Shown piece after piece: positions 1 to 7,536 of a stretch of 10,481 nucleotides of DNA. The stretch covers positions 1 through 10,481 of the forward strand of contig CAMWQD010000025.1 in NCBI GenBank assembly GCA_947176325.1, read 5' to 3'. Every line of letters begins with the position of its first letter. Positions within the stretch are counted from its first letter, which is position 1. Below the pieces are notes generated by a model. It saw only the letters and a list, made by a program, of their open reading frames with translations, had not been told where the DNA came from and did not search any database. The position numbers and the translations under genes are program-made. Source of the stretch: an uncultured Bacteroidales bacterium. GTDB taxonomy: Bacteria > Bacteroidota > Bacteroidia > Bacteroidales > P3.

Positions 1-164
1 AAGCCGTAAAGCCCGTAGTTGGCGGGGCCCACCACGCGCAACACATACGGCATGGCGACAAGGGGTATGAGAATCACCAGCCCGTTCAGCACGGAGAGAG
101 ACAAAAAACTCTCCACTAACGATTTATAGTTTTTCAATTTTTCTTTCAGCATCACGGAAAACAT
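1..164 (-). CDS. Wzx-type polysaccharide flippase, N-terminal part (runs off window)
   Basis: The minus strand reads from an ATG at 164 down to the window edge without a stop, giving 54 codons. After a basic N-terminus rich in Lys there is a hydrophobic first membrane segment (about residues 21-39). It is followed by PYVLRVVGPANYGLY, which matches the conserved start of MATE-like oligosaccharide flippases (Wzx/RfbX, Polysacc_synt family). Members of this family move lipid-linked sugar repeat units across the inner membrane for capsule, O-antigen or exopolysaccharide synthesis. A GAGGGG stretch 9 bases upstream of the ATG could serve as a ribosome site. A second in-frame ATG at 152 is an alternative start. 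The gene is divergent from sufB and is probably the first gene of a separate surface-polysaccharide unit to the left, which cannot be seen here. The family call is fairly secure from the short signature; the sugar substrate is unknown. Confidence 0.72.
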   Translation of the reverse strand, partial: MFSVMLKEKLKNYKSLVESFLSLSVLNGLVILIPLVAMPYVLRVVGPANYGLYG

Positions 165-178
165 CGGCTTCAACCCCT

Positions 179-186
179 CAAAAATA
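179..186 (-). promoter_or_regulatory. Possible Bacteroidota -7 promoter element for the flippase gene
   Basis: Read on the minus strand this is TATTTTTG, an exact match to the TAnnTTTG -7 consensus of the main sigma factor in Bacteroidota. It lies 14 bases before the ATG at 164, so the leader would be short. No clear TTTG -33 partner is visible at the expected distance, so this is only a candidate. Confidence 0.35.
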
Positions 187-198
187 CGCACGTTTTTG

Positions 199-206
199 TA
201 ACTTCG
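199..206 (+). promoter_or_regulatory. Possible -7 promoter element for the suf operon
   Basis: TAACTTCG differs from the Bacteroidota consensus TAnnTTTG at one position and lies 9 bases before the sufB ATG at 216. Transcription would then start only a few bases before that ATG, giving a nearly leaderless message, or about 18 bases before the alternative GTG at 231. A -33 element is not evident. If real, its upstream half overlaps the candidate flippase promoter in the same 51-bp divergent spacer. Confidence 0.3.
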
Positions 207-215
207 CGCACCTAA

Positions 216-1682
216 ATGCAGGCAAAGAGCGTGAAAAAGCAGAAAGAACAAGACGAAATCCTGAAGGAAATAACCCGAAACGACTATGAATGGGGGTTTG
301 AGACGGCTGTGGCCACCCATACCCTCAAAAAAGGTCTGAACGAAGATGTGGTGCGCGAAATCTCGCGTCTCAAAGGAGAACCCGACTATATGCTCGACTT
401 TCGCCTGAAGGCTTTCCGCCAGTGGCAGAAAATGAAGGAGCCCACGTGGGGACACTTCGAACACGCGCCGATAGACTTTCAGGACATTGTCTACTACGCC
501 GCTCCCGAAAAGGCATCGGACAATCCTTTGGACAATATCGACCCCGAACTGTTGGAGACTTTCAAGAAATTGGGCATCGAGCTCGACGAAAGCAAGGAAC
601 TGCCCAAGGTGGCGGTGGACGCCATCATGGACTCGGTGTCGGTAAAGACCATGTATTCGGAAGAACTCGCCAAGCAAGGCATCATCTTCTGCTCTATCAG
701 CGAGGCGATTAAGAATCATCCCGACCTTATCCGACAATATCTCGGCTCGGTGGTGCCGGCGGGCGACAACTATTACAGCGCTCTCAACGCGGCGGTGTTC
801 AGCGACGGCAGTTTCGTCTACATTCCCAAGGGGGTGCGCTGTCCCATGGAACTTTCTTCGTATTTCCGCATCAACGCCAAGGAAAGCGGGCAGTTCGAGC
901 GCACGCTCATCATTGCCGACGAAGGGGCTTACGTGAGCTATATGGAGGGTTGCACGGCGCCTATGCGCGACAAGAACCAGCTTCACGCCGCCGTGGTGGA
1001 AATCGTGGTGCTCAAGGATGCCGAAGTGAAATATTCCACGGTGCAGAACTGGTATCCGGGCGACAAGGAAGGCAAGGGCGGCATCTACAATTTCGTTACC
1101 AAACGCGGCATCTGCAAGGGGTCGCGCGCCAAACTGTCGTGGACGCAGGTGGAAACCGGCAGCGCCATCACATGGAAATATCCTTCGATTATCCTCAAGG
1201 GCGACCACAGCACGGGCGAATTCTATTCGGTGGCGGTGACCAATCATCGTCAGCAGGCCGACACGGGCACCAAGATGATCCATATCGGGCAGAACACCTC
1301 CAGCACCATCGTTTCCAAGGGAGTTTCGGCCGGCGAAAGTCAAAATTCCTATCGGGGTTTGGTGAAGGTGATGCCCAATGCCACGGGCGCGCGCAATTTC
1401 TCGCGTTGCGATTCGTTGCTGATGGGCAACCGCTGCGGGGCGCACACATGGCCCGACATGCAGTGTCAGAACGACAGCGCCGTGATAGAGCACGAGGCCA
1501 CCACTTCGCGCATCTCGGAAGAAAAGCTGTTTTATTGCCGCCAACGCGGGCTTTCGGAGGAAAGCGCGGTGAGCCTTATCGTGAACGGCTATGCCAAGGA
1601 CGTTTTGAACCAGCTGCCTATGGAGTTTGCCGCCGAAGCGCAGAAATTGCTGAGCGTGAGCTTGGAAGGGAGTGTAGGGTAG
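216..1682 (+). CDS. sufB: Fe-S cluster assembly scaffold protein SufB
   Basis: SufB is the scaffold subunit of the cytosolic SufBC2D complex, on which Fe-S clusters are built from iron and SufE/SufU-delivered sulfur. The 488-residue product has the usual family length and ends with the typical LEGSVG. The N-terminal helical part (about 1-140) is followed by the right-handed beta-helix core. Cys246 in EGCTAP corresponds to the residue that receives sulfur in E. coli SufB (Cys254). Cys398 in SRCDS and His426-Glu427 in EHEATTS correspond to the E. coli cluster-assembly residues Cys405, His433 and Glu434. The C-terminal FYCRQRGLSEE helix region binds SufC. It is the first gene of sufBCD and is separated from sufC by an unusual 114-bp repeat-rich gap. 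The ATG at 216 has no ribosome site. A GTG at 231 (codon 6), preceded by GCAGG, is a possible alternative start and would shorten the protein by five residues. Identity is very secure. Confidence 0.97.
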   Translation: MQAKSVKKQKEQDEILKEITRNDYEWGFETAVATHTLKKGLNEDVVREISRLKGEPDYMLDFRLKAFRQWQKMKEPTWGHFEHAPIDFQDIVYYAAPEKASDNPLDNIDPELLETFKKLGIELDESKELPKVAVDAIMDSVSVKTMYSEELAKQGIIFCSISEAIKNHPDLIRQYLGSVVPAGDNYYSALNAAVFSDGSFVYIPKGVRCPMELSSYFRINAKESGQFERTLIIADEGAYVSYMEGCTAPMRDKNQLHAAVVEIVVLKDAEVKYSTVQNWYPGDKEGKGGIYNFVTKRGICKGSRAKLSWTQVETGSAITWKYPSIILKGDHSTGEFYSVAVTNHRQQADTGTKMIHIGQNTSSTIVSKGVSAGESQNSYRGLVKVMPNATGARNFSRCDSLLMGNRCGAHTWPDMQCQNDSAVIEHEATTSRISEEKLFYCRQRGLSEESAVSLIVNGYAKDVLNQLPMEFAAEAQKLLSVSLEGSVG

Positions 1683-1711
1683 AGGGTAGAAGGTATAAGG
1701 CAGAAGGGGAT
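1677..1711 (+). repeat. Degenerate 7-bp tandem repeat, block A
   Basis: Five consecutive heptamers can be read: GGGTAGA / GGGTAGA / AGGTATA / AGGCAGA / AGGGGAT. The first two are identical, and the sufB stop codon (TAG, 1680-1682) lies inside the first unit. The + strand is almost free of C. Confidence 0.7.
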
Positions 1712-1713
1712 GT

Positions 1714-1741
1714 TTGAGAATTGTGGATTGAAGATTGGCAA
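1714..1741 (+). repeat. Degenerate 7-bp tandem repeat, block B
   Basis: Four consecutive heptamers begin with TTG: TTGAGAA / TTGTGGA / TTGAAGA / TTGGCAA. The unit differs from that of block A, and the register is shifted by 2 bp relative to it. It lies wholly in the sufB-sufC gap and has no open reading frame of note. Confidence 0.65.
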
Positions 1742-1764
1742 CGGGCACGTAGTTGAAAAGCAAA

Positions 1765-1792
1765 AAATAGTAAATAATAAATAGTAAATAGC
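1765..1792 (+). repeat. Degenerate 7-bp tandem repeat, block C, abutting the sufC start
   Basis: Four consecutive heptamers can be read: AAATAGT / AAATAAT / AAATAGT / AAATAGC. The next heptamer in register is AAAGATG, which contains the sufC start codon at 1797. The block is very AT-rich and probably leaves the sufC start region unstructured, which would favour initiation without a Shine-Dalgarno sequence; that role is inference. Confidence 0.75.
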
Positions 1793-1796
1793 AAAG

Positions 1797-2555
1797 ATGC
1801 TTTTAGAAATTAAAGACCTGAAGGCCTCCATTAACGGAAAGCAAATTCTCAAGGGGGTGAACCTCAACGTGAACCGAGGCGAAATCCACGCCATCATGGG
1901 GCCCAACGGCAACGGAAAAAGCACGTTGGCTTCGGTGATTGCCGGCAAGGAAATGTTCAAGGTGGACGGCGGGCAGGTGCGCTACAAAGACAAGAACCTG
2001 TTCGACCTCAACGTGGAAGAAAGAGCCTGCGAGGGCATCTTCTTGGGTTTCCAATATCCGGTGGAAATTCCCGGGGTGAGCATCACTTCCTTTATGCGGG
2101 CGGCGGTGAACGAACAGCGGAAATACAAGGGGCTCGACCCTATGGACGCTTTCGCCTTCATGAAATACATGGAAGAGAAACAGGCGTTGGTGGGTATGAC
2201 CGATAAATTGGCCAACCGTAGCGTGAACGAGGGTTTTTCGGGGGGTGAGAAGAAAAAGAACGAGATTTTCCAAATGGCGATGTTGCAGCCGGAGCTGGCC
2301 ATTCTCGACGAAACCGATTCGGGGCTCGACATCGACGCCCTGCGTATCGTGGCCGGCGGGGTGAACAAATTGGCCAACAAAGACAACGCCATTATCGTCA
2401 TCACCCACTACCAAAGGCTTCTCGACTATATCGTGCCCGATTTCGTGCACGTGCTGGCCGACGGCAAGATTGTGAAGACCGGCACCAAGGAACTTGCCAA
2501 GGAATTGGAGGAAAAGGGTTACGATTGGCTTAAAGACCACGATAGCGGCAAATAA
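1797..2555 (+). CDS. sufC: Fe-S cluster assembly ATPase SufC
   Basis: SufC is the ABC-type ATPase of the SufBC2D complex. ATP-driven dimerisation of SufC changes the shape of the SufB-SufD pair during cluster assembly; it is soluble and not a transporter. The 252-residue product shows Walker A GPNGNGKST (35-43), the Q-loop GFQYPVEIPGV (Gln86) typical of SufC, and the signature FSGGEKKKNE (about 147-156). It also has Walker B LAILDETDSGLDIDAL with Asp171 and Glu172, and the switch His204 in ITHYQRLLDY. Length and all motifs are normal for the family. The ATG at 1797 directly follows the AT-rich heptamer repeat, with no ribosome site. The gene ends 8 bp before sufD, so the two are surely co-transcribed and their translation may be coupled. 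Identity is very secure. Confidence 0.97.
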   Translation: MLLEIKDLKASINGKQILKGVNLNVNRGEIHAIMGPNGNGKSTLASVIAGKEMFKVDGGQVRYKDKNLFDLNVEERACEGIFLGFQYPVEIPGVSITSFMRAAVNEQRKYKGLDPMDAFAFMKYMEEKQALVGMTDKLANRSVNEGFSGGEKKKNEIFQMAMLQPELAILDETDSGLDIDALRIVAGGVNKLANKDNAIIVITHYQRLLDYIVPDFVHVLADGKIVKTGTKELAKELEEKGYDWLKDHDSGK

Positions 2556-2563
2556 TCTTCGTC

Positions 2564-4054
2564 ATGCAGAAAGTAAAAACCACGATACAGAATTGGGTGA
2601 AGGAAGCCGGCGAACAGGTCTGCGCCTGCCGCGACCGCAAACAGGGTTTTGATGCGGAAGTGAATGCGTTGGCCGCCCGTGCGTTGGAAAATATCCTCGC
2701 CCTGCCCGAATCGCGCTTCGACGCGGCAGGCGCAGACGGTCTTTTCGGGGAGAAAATATCGCTTTGGAGGGAAACCGGCGCCCGCGACTTTGTGGAACGC
2801 AGAAGACCGCAGGCCTGTCCGGGTCTGCCCCGTGATTTCTGCTGCGACATAGAGGGGCTCGACGTGCAGCAAGTGCTGATTTACAACGGCTGTGTGGCCG
2901 GCGCGCGTGGCAAGAACCTGCTTTTTCCCGAACAAACCGCCCAATTGGGCGACAAGCCCTGCGTGTGCCGTCTGAGCGACCTCGAGGCCACGCCCTCCCA
3001 CCGCGCCAAATTGGCTCCCTTCTTCGAAGCCGCGGAAAAAGGCCTTCATACCGAAAAGAAGCACGTTTCCGTGCGTTCCACGGCCGATTTCGCCCAAGGC
3101 GGCCCCGACATCGGGCGGGAGGAACAGAAGTGGCTGAACCGCGCCCTGAGCGAAGATACGCTGTTGATTTATCTGCCCGAAGGCTGCCGTTTGGAGAAAC
3201 CCTTGCAGATTGTGAGCCTCAATCATAGCGAAAAACCTGTTTTCGTGGCCACCCATTGCTGGATTTTGTTGGAAAAAGGCGCGTCCATGCACTTGGTGCA
3301 GTGCACCGACAGCCACCCCCAGGCCGAGGTGTTCGCCGAAGGCCTCGTGGAAATGCGTCTGGCCGCCGATGCCCAATTGGAATATATCCGCATGCAGAAC
3401 GTGGGCGACCGCTGCAAGGTGTTTCATCAACTCGACGCGCATCTGGAAAGAGCCTCCCGTCTGGTCACGCACTTCATGACGCTCAACGGCGGGCTCACGC
3501 AGAACAAGGTGGAGATAAACCTCACCGAACCCGAGGCGCGCGCCGACGTGTTCGGACTTTATCTGCAAGACAAGAAACAGCAGGTAAGCAACGACATAAA
3601 AATCAATCATACCGCCCCCCGCACATACAGCCGCGAACTTTTCAAGGGCGTGCTCGACGATGCGGCGCGCGCCTTTTTCAAGGGCCATGTGTTCGTGCAT
3701 CCGCAGGCCTTGCAGACCGAAGCCTATCAGAACAACCGCAACCTGCTTGTTTCGCCCAAGGCGCAGGCAAACGCCAAGCCCTACTTGGAAATCTACGCCG
3801 ACGACGTGCAGTGCAACCACGGCGTTACGGTGGGGCAGTTAGACGAAGACGCGCTTTTCTATATGCGTTGCCGGGGCATTCCCGCCGAGGCGGCGCGACG
3901 TTTGCTGATGCGTGCCTATGCCGATGAAATCCTCAAGGAAGTGGGTGTGGAAGCCTTGCGCGGCTGGTTGGATTCGTTGGTGAGAAAACGCTTCAACGGC
4001 CAGTTGCAGGCCTGCCAGGACTGCGTGTTGGCCTGCCCCGAAAGAACGTGTTAG
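2564..4054 (+). CDS. sufD: Fe-S cluster assembly protein SufD with a cysteine-rich C-terminal tail
   Basis: SufD is the SufB paralogue that completes the SufBC2D scaffold and is thought to help with iron entry and cluster formation at the SufB-SufD interface. The 496-residue product has a variable N-terminal helical region (about 1-160) and a beta-helix core (about 195-420). ADDVQCNHGVTVG follows, with Cys417 and His419 matching the functionally important Cys358/His360 region of E. coli SufD. The SufC-binding helices FYMRCRGIPAEAARRLLMRAYADE come next. It is longer than E. coli SufD (423 residues), both at the N-terminus and through a tail holding Cys484, Cys487, Cys491 and Cys496 (C-x2-C-x3-C-P-x3-C). 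I count 18 cysteines in all, many for this family. It starts 8 bp after sufC and ends 3 bp from the stop codon of the converging large gene. Identity is secure; the role of the tail is unknown. Confidence 0.95.
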   Translation: MQKVKTTIQNWVKEAGEQVCACRDRKQGFDAEVNALAARALENILALPESRFDAAGADGLFGEKISLWRETGARDFVERRRPQACPGLPRDFCCDIEGLDVQQVLIYNGCVAGARGKNLLFPEQTAQLGDKPCVCRLSDLEATPSHRAKLAPFFEAAEKGLHTEKKHVSVRSTADFAQGGPDIGREEQKWLNRALSEDTLLIYLPEGCRLEKPLQIVSLNHSEKPVFVATHCWILLEKGASMHLVQCTDSHPQAEVFAEGLVEMRLAADAQLEYIRMQNVGDRCKVFHQLDAHLERASRLVTHFMTLNGGLTQNKVEINLTEPEARADVFGLYLQDKKQQVSNDIKINHTAPRTYSRELFKGVLDDAARAFFKGHVFVHPQALQTEAYQNNRNLLVSPKAQANAKPYLEIYADDVQCNHGVTVGQLDEDALFYMRCRGIPAEAARRLLMRAYADEILKEVGVEALRGWLDSLVRKRFNGQLQACQDCVLACPERTC

Positions 4055-4057
4055 CTC

Positions 4058-7000
4058 TTAGAAATCGGTGCTGAGGGAGAAGTAGAAGACGGGCTTTTTG
4101 CGCAGGATGCCGTTTTCGACACCCCAGGCGAGGTCGCCGCGCAGGAAATAGCCCAATACCTGCATGCGGACACCCACGCCGAAGCCTCCCACCACAGGGT
4201 TGGCGTCTTTGTCCAACACCACGGTGAGCTTGCCGTCCTCTATGGTTTTCTTGTAGAAAAGATTGTCTTTCGACCACGGATTCCAGCCGCTCCACGCGCT
4301 TCCTATATCCCCGAATGCCACCAACTGCAAGTGTCTCAAGAACGACGACTGCACGGGACGGGGCGAGAACACCTGCACGAAAGGAAATCGTATTTCACTG
4401 TTTATCACAGCAAAAGTATTGCCGTTTCGGATATTCTGATGAAAACCCCGCATATTGGTGGCCAAGGTCTGATAGGCATAGTTCTGCTTGGGATCCACCT
4501 CCACGTCGCGGTCGAATTTGGCACCCACCCAGCCGTCCACGCCGCCCATGTAATAGATGAGTTTCTGTTGGCCGAAAGAAGTGGAGAGGGCTATTCGGTT
4601 GGCCCATATAAGCGTTTTGTAAAGACGGCGGTAATCTCGGAAATCCACTCCCGCCACAAAGAGATTTTGTTTATTATTAATAACGCCTTGGTAGTATTCA
4701 AGCCATACTTTGCCACGCGTGCCGAAATAGATATTCTGCGTGATGAAACGGCTGTGGTCGTAGACCCACTCGGCCTTGAGCCCCACCCGCATCTCGCTTC
4801 GGGTTTTGGAAATGAGGCTGGTGTAGTCGATAGCCCGGTCCATGCTGCGGTCGTAGCGCCCGAACACCGTGCCGCGCAACGAAGAAACGGGCGTGAGGGG
4901 GTATTTCATCACATAATAGGCATCGTAGGTATTCTGCTTGGTGGGATAATACGTGTTGTCGTTGAGATTGGCCATATGCAGGATAACTTGATGCCCGAGA
5001 CGGCGTTCCAGATATTCGTAGCTGAAAAGATATTCGGTGCTCGAGAAGTCGAGCGAAAAGGCGAAACCCCCAATCAGACGGTGGTTTTCCATGAGGTCGG
5101 AAATGGAAATCTGCGTGAAGCCGCTCACGGTGGCGTTGAGATAGAGCGGATTTTGACTGTTTGTAAACTGCTGATAACAAGCGTTCAGAAAATCAAAACC
5201 CAACTGCGCCGTGGAAGCGTTCACCTTGTATTGCACCTCATACATGTGCTGCTTGGGTGGAATCTTGGGAAAGGCCTTCGCCATGCTGTCGGCCTCGGTT
5301 TCTTCGTTCAGCGAGAGGTAGTTTTCGGGAGAAATCCCCTCTCCTGCGGAGCCCCCTATGGAACCGCTGTCGGAGGCCGGCATCAAGCCCGCCCGCTTCA
5401 TCATGAAAATATCGTAGGCTGTGGTCTTTACGCGGTCGGAGGGCAAGGCATTGCGCAGGCTCAAAAAACCCTTTTCGGCCTCCTCCAAGGCCAATTTTCC
5501 CGTTGTGTCCTGCAAGGCCGCCCGTGCCAGACTGTCCTGCCGTGCTTTTCGCGCTTTGGCACGCCGTTCCGCTTCCCACACCTGCTCCTTAAAGCGCGAG
5601 GGCACCACCTTCACTTCCTCCAAAGGAGCGTCTATATTCGGGAGAATGCGCTCCAACGGACTCACCGTTAAAGAATAACGCCCCTTGTTATTAAATTGTT
5701 GCCCCGTCTGCGCCACCTCGCCTTTCCCGCTCTGCACATCCATAAACTCCAGTCCCGGCTCCAAATCGCTCTGCGTGGCGTAATGGAAAGTGGGACGGTA
5801 GTGAATGGCCGTGTCGATATGCGAAATCGTGCGGCCCAGCACACCCAATGCCCGATTGGTCTGCCCATATTTGTTGGAGGTGAACGAAAGCACGTTTTGC
5901 GCCGCGTTCTGCGGCCTTTTGAGCAAGGTGCGCACATCTTCGTGCGTCATCTTGAAAAGCACGCCGGAGGGATGCGCCAAATCGTAGGCATAGAGGTTGC
6001 GTCCCGGGGTGAAAGTGGGGGCGTTCTCGAACTTCTCGCCCTTGCGGAGCGTGTCGTCGGGGCGGTTGGAGGCAAACACGAGCAAATCGGTGCCGGGCAC
6101 GAAAACAGGGTCGTAATCGTCGTAGAGGTCGAAGGTGATGCGCTGGCGCGTTCCCGCCCCCAAGCGGTAGAGATAGATGTCGGGATAGCCGTTTACCGTA
6201 CCGCCCAAGGCTATCTGCCGTCCGTCGGGCGAGAAACTGAAACTGTTTACCTTGTCGAAGGCGTCGATATGATAGCGCAGCGCGTCGCGCCCCACGGGCT
6301 TGAACTTGAAGCGACCCTTTTCGTTTCGCTCTATCTTATAGACTATTAATGTAGTGCGACCCTTTTCCTCAACCATGATTCCCAAACGGTTGCCGTCGGG
6401 GTGAAAGCAGAGCAAGGGAAAGGAATAGTCGGGGTTGTCGTTGACGGCCGCACCCGTGCGGTAGATGCAGAAACGGCGCGGCGGGTCGACGGTCTGCAGG
6501 TAGACTTTGGCGCGCCCGAGCTTGTTGCCCGTAAAGGCGGCTTCCTTGCCTGCGGGATTGAGCACAAAACGGTCGTAGACATAGTCGGTGCGGTTCGTGC
6601 CCGCCAAAGCCAGGCTATCGGTGAGGGGGGTGCGGCCGTCTATGGAATATTCCGCTTTATAATAGCGGAACCATTTGTCCACAAGGTCTTTGAATGGGGT
6701 GTTGAGCGCCACGCTGAACGTCTTTTTGAGGTTGCGCTCGGTGGAAACCACCCGGATGCAGCGCGACACGGCGTCCTGTCCGTAGGTCTGCGCCACAAAA
6801 TGCCAGAAAGAATGCCCCACGAAAGCGGCATCCTCCCCTTCCAAGCCCGCCATGTAGCGGTATTCTTTCCGTTGTATGGCCACCGCCATACGCTCGTCCA
6901 ATTCCTCGTCCCAATCTCGCGCGAAATACGAGGCCGCCCCCCGTGTAAACCATGCCGGCAAATCCATGAGATAGGAATTCTTGTACTGCGTGCCCACCTT

Positions 7001-7522
7001 GGCGCCCGTAATGGCCTGCGCCACCAGCAACTCGGCCATGGCGCGGCGGATTTGCCTTTCAAAATCCACATAATCGCCCTCGAAATACAAGAAAACCTTG
7101 TTGTCTAAAAAACGCGTCACGCCCCCCGTGTTCGCACTCGATTCTGTCTTCTCGTCAAGATAACCTATATTGCTCTGCTTGAGGTCGGAAAGACGGTTGA
7201 AAACAATAAAACGCAAACCCTCCTGCGTCTGAAAGCCCACCTTGGCTTCCATTTCGCCCAAATGGTCGCGCACATAAGCCGCCGTGTAGAGGGCGAGATT
7301 CTTGCCCTGTTCGTTGAAATAAACGTCGAAACCGTTGAAACGGTAGTACATCCAGATGAATTTGTCGTACTGCACCCGTTTGCGGCCGAAAGTCTGCTCG
7401 CTGCCCGTATAGAACTGGGCGTGGACGGGCAGGGCCACGCTCATCGAAAGACATAAAAAAACGGCAAAAAAAGCCCTTCGCCACCCTTTCGGGCTCCTGT
7501 CCGAGCTTTTCTTGCCGTTCAT
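4058..7522 (-). CDS. Outer-membrane protein: degenerate gluzincin-like domain, TolB/PD40 propeller, Omp85-like barrel
   Basis: The 1154-residue product has four visible parts. (1) A signal peptide: basic start, hydrophobic segment 18-33, likely cut after VHA (35). (2) A domain (about 45-295) resembling peptidase MA-like gluzincins: RAMAELLVAQ (160-169), then PAWFTRGAASYF (189-200), then GHSFWHFVAQTYG (236-248). The expected HExxH reads A163-E-L-L-V167 and the expected EG pair reads Arg194-Gly195, so the zinc ligands are lost and it is probably not a protease. (3) A PD40/TolB-like beta-propeller (about 313-580), clearest at FSFSPDGRQIALG (428-440). A charged Ala/Arg/Lys/Glu-rich linker (about 643-690) follows. 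(4) A C-terminal barrel (about 760-1154) with MRGF (1024-1027), matching the Omp85-family loop-6 (V/I)RG(F/Y) motif, and a terminal aromatic strand ending in Phe. It is probably an outer-membrane protein with a periplasmic propeller. The ATG lies 14 bp after the pckA stop, which suggests co-transcription. Its function is unknown; assembly or export of an envelope component is one inference. Confidence 0.85.
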   Translation of the reverse strand: MNGKKSSDRSPKGWRRAFFAVFLCLSMSVALPVHAQFYTGSEQTFGRKRVQYDKFIWMYYRFNGFDVYFNEQGKNLALYTAAYVRDHLGEMEAKVGFQTQEGLRFIVFNRLSDLKQSNIGYLDEKTESSANTGGVTRFLDNKVFLYFEGDYVDFERQIRRAMAELLVAQAITGAKVGTQYKNSYLMDLPAWFTRGAASYFARDWDEELDERMAVAIQRKEYRYMAGLEGEDAAFVGHSFWHFVAQTYGQDAVSRCIRVVSTERNLKKTFSVALNTPFKDLVDKWFRYYKAEYSIDGRTPLTDSLALAGTNRTDYVYDRFVLNPAGKEAAFTGNKLGRAKVYLQTVDPPRRFCIYRTGAAVNDNPDYSFPLLCFHPDGNRLGIMVEEKGRTTLIVYKIERNEKGRFKFKPVGRDALRYHIDAFDKVNSFSFSPDGRQIALGGTVNGYPDIYLYRLGAGTRQRITFDLYDDYDPVFVPGTDLLVFASNRPDDTLRKGEKFENAPTFTPGRNLYAYDLAHPSGVLFKMTHEDVRTLLKRPQNAAQNVLSFTSNKYGQTNRALGVLGRTISHIDTAIHYRPTFHYATQSDLEPGLEFMDVQSGKGEVAQTGQQFNNKGRYSLTVSPLERILPNIDAPLEEVKVVPSRFKEQVWEAERRAKARKARQDSLARAALQDTTGKLALEEAEKGFLSLRNALPSDRVKTTAYDIFMMKRAGLMPASDSGSIGGSAGEGISPENYLSLNEETEADSMAKAFPKIPPKQHMYEVQYKVNASTAQLGFDFLNACYQQFTNSQNPLYLNATVSGFTQISISDLMENHRLIGGFAFSLDFSSTEYLFSYEYLERRLGHQVILHMANLNDNTYYPTKQNTYDAYYVMKYPLTPVSSLRGTVFGRYDRSMDRAIDYTSLISKTRSEMRVGLKAEWVYDHSRFITQNIYFGTRGKVWLEYYQGVINNKQNLFVAGVDFRDYRRLYKTLIWANRIALSTSFGQQKLIYYMGGVDGWVGAKFDRDVEVDPKQNYAYQTLATNMRGFHQNIRNGNTFAVINSEIRFPFVQVFSPRPVQSSFLRHLQLVAFGDIGSAWSGWNPWSKDNLFYKKTIEDGKLTVVLDKDANPVVGGFGVGVRMQVLGYFLRGDLAWGVENGILRKKPVFYFSLSTDF

Positions 7523-7536
7523 TCAGAAACAAAAAC

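Noticed and set aside
2519..3820. A 433-codon open frame antisense to sufD, and a 245-codon one antisense to sufC (1803-2540)
   Set aside because: The sense-strand products are clear SufD and SufC. The antisense frames are by-products of GC-rich codon use and show no domain or start signal.
4331..5671. A 446-codon plus-strand open frame inside the large outer-membrane gene
   Set aside because: The minus-strand protein is continuous with recognisable domains across this region. The plus-strand translation is low in recognisable motifs, lacks a start signal and mirrors the coding strand.
6920..7050. Active zinc metalloprotease domain in the large outer-membrane protein
   Set aside because: The fold-level pattern is suggestive, but both HExxH histidines and the third acidic ligand are replaced, so an active enzyme is unlikely.
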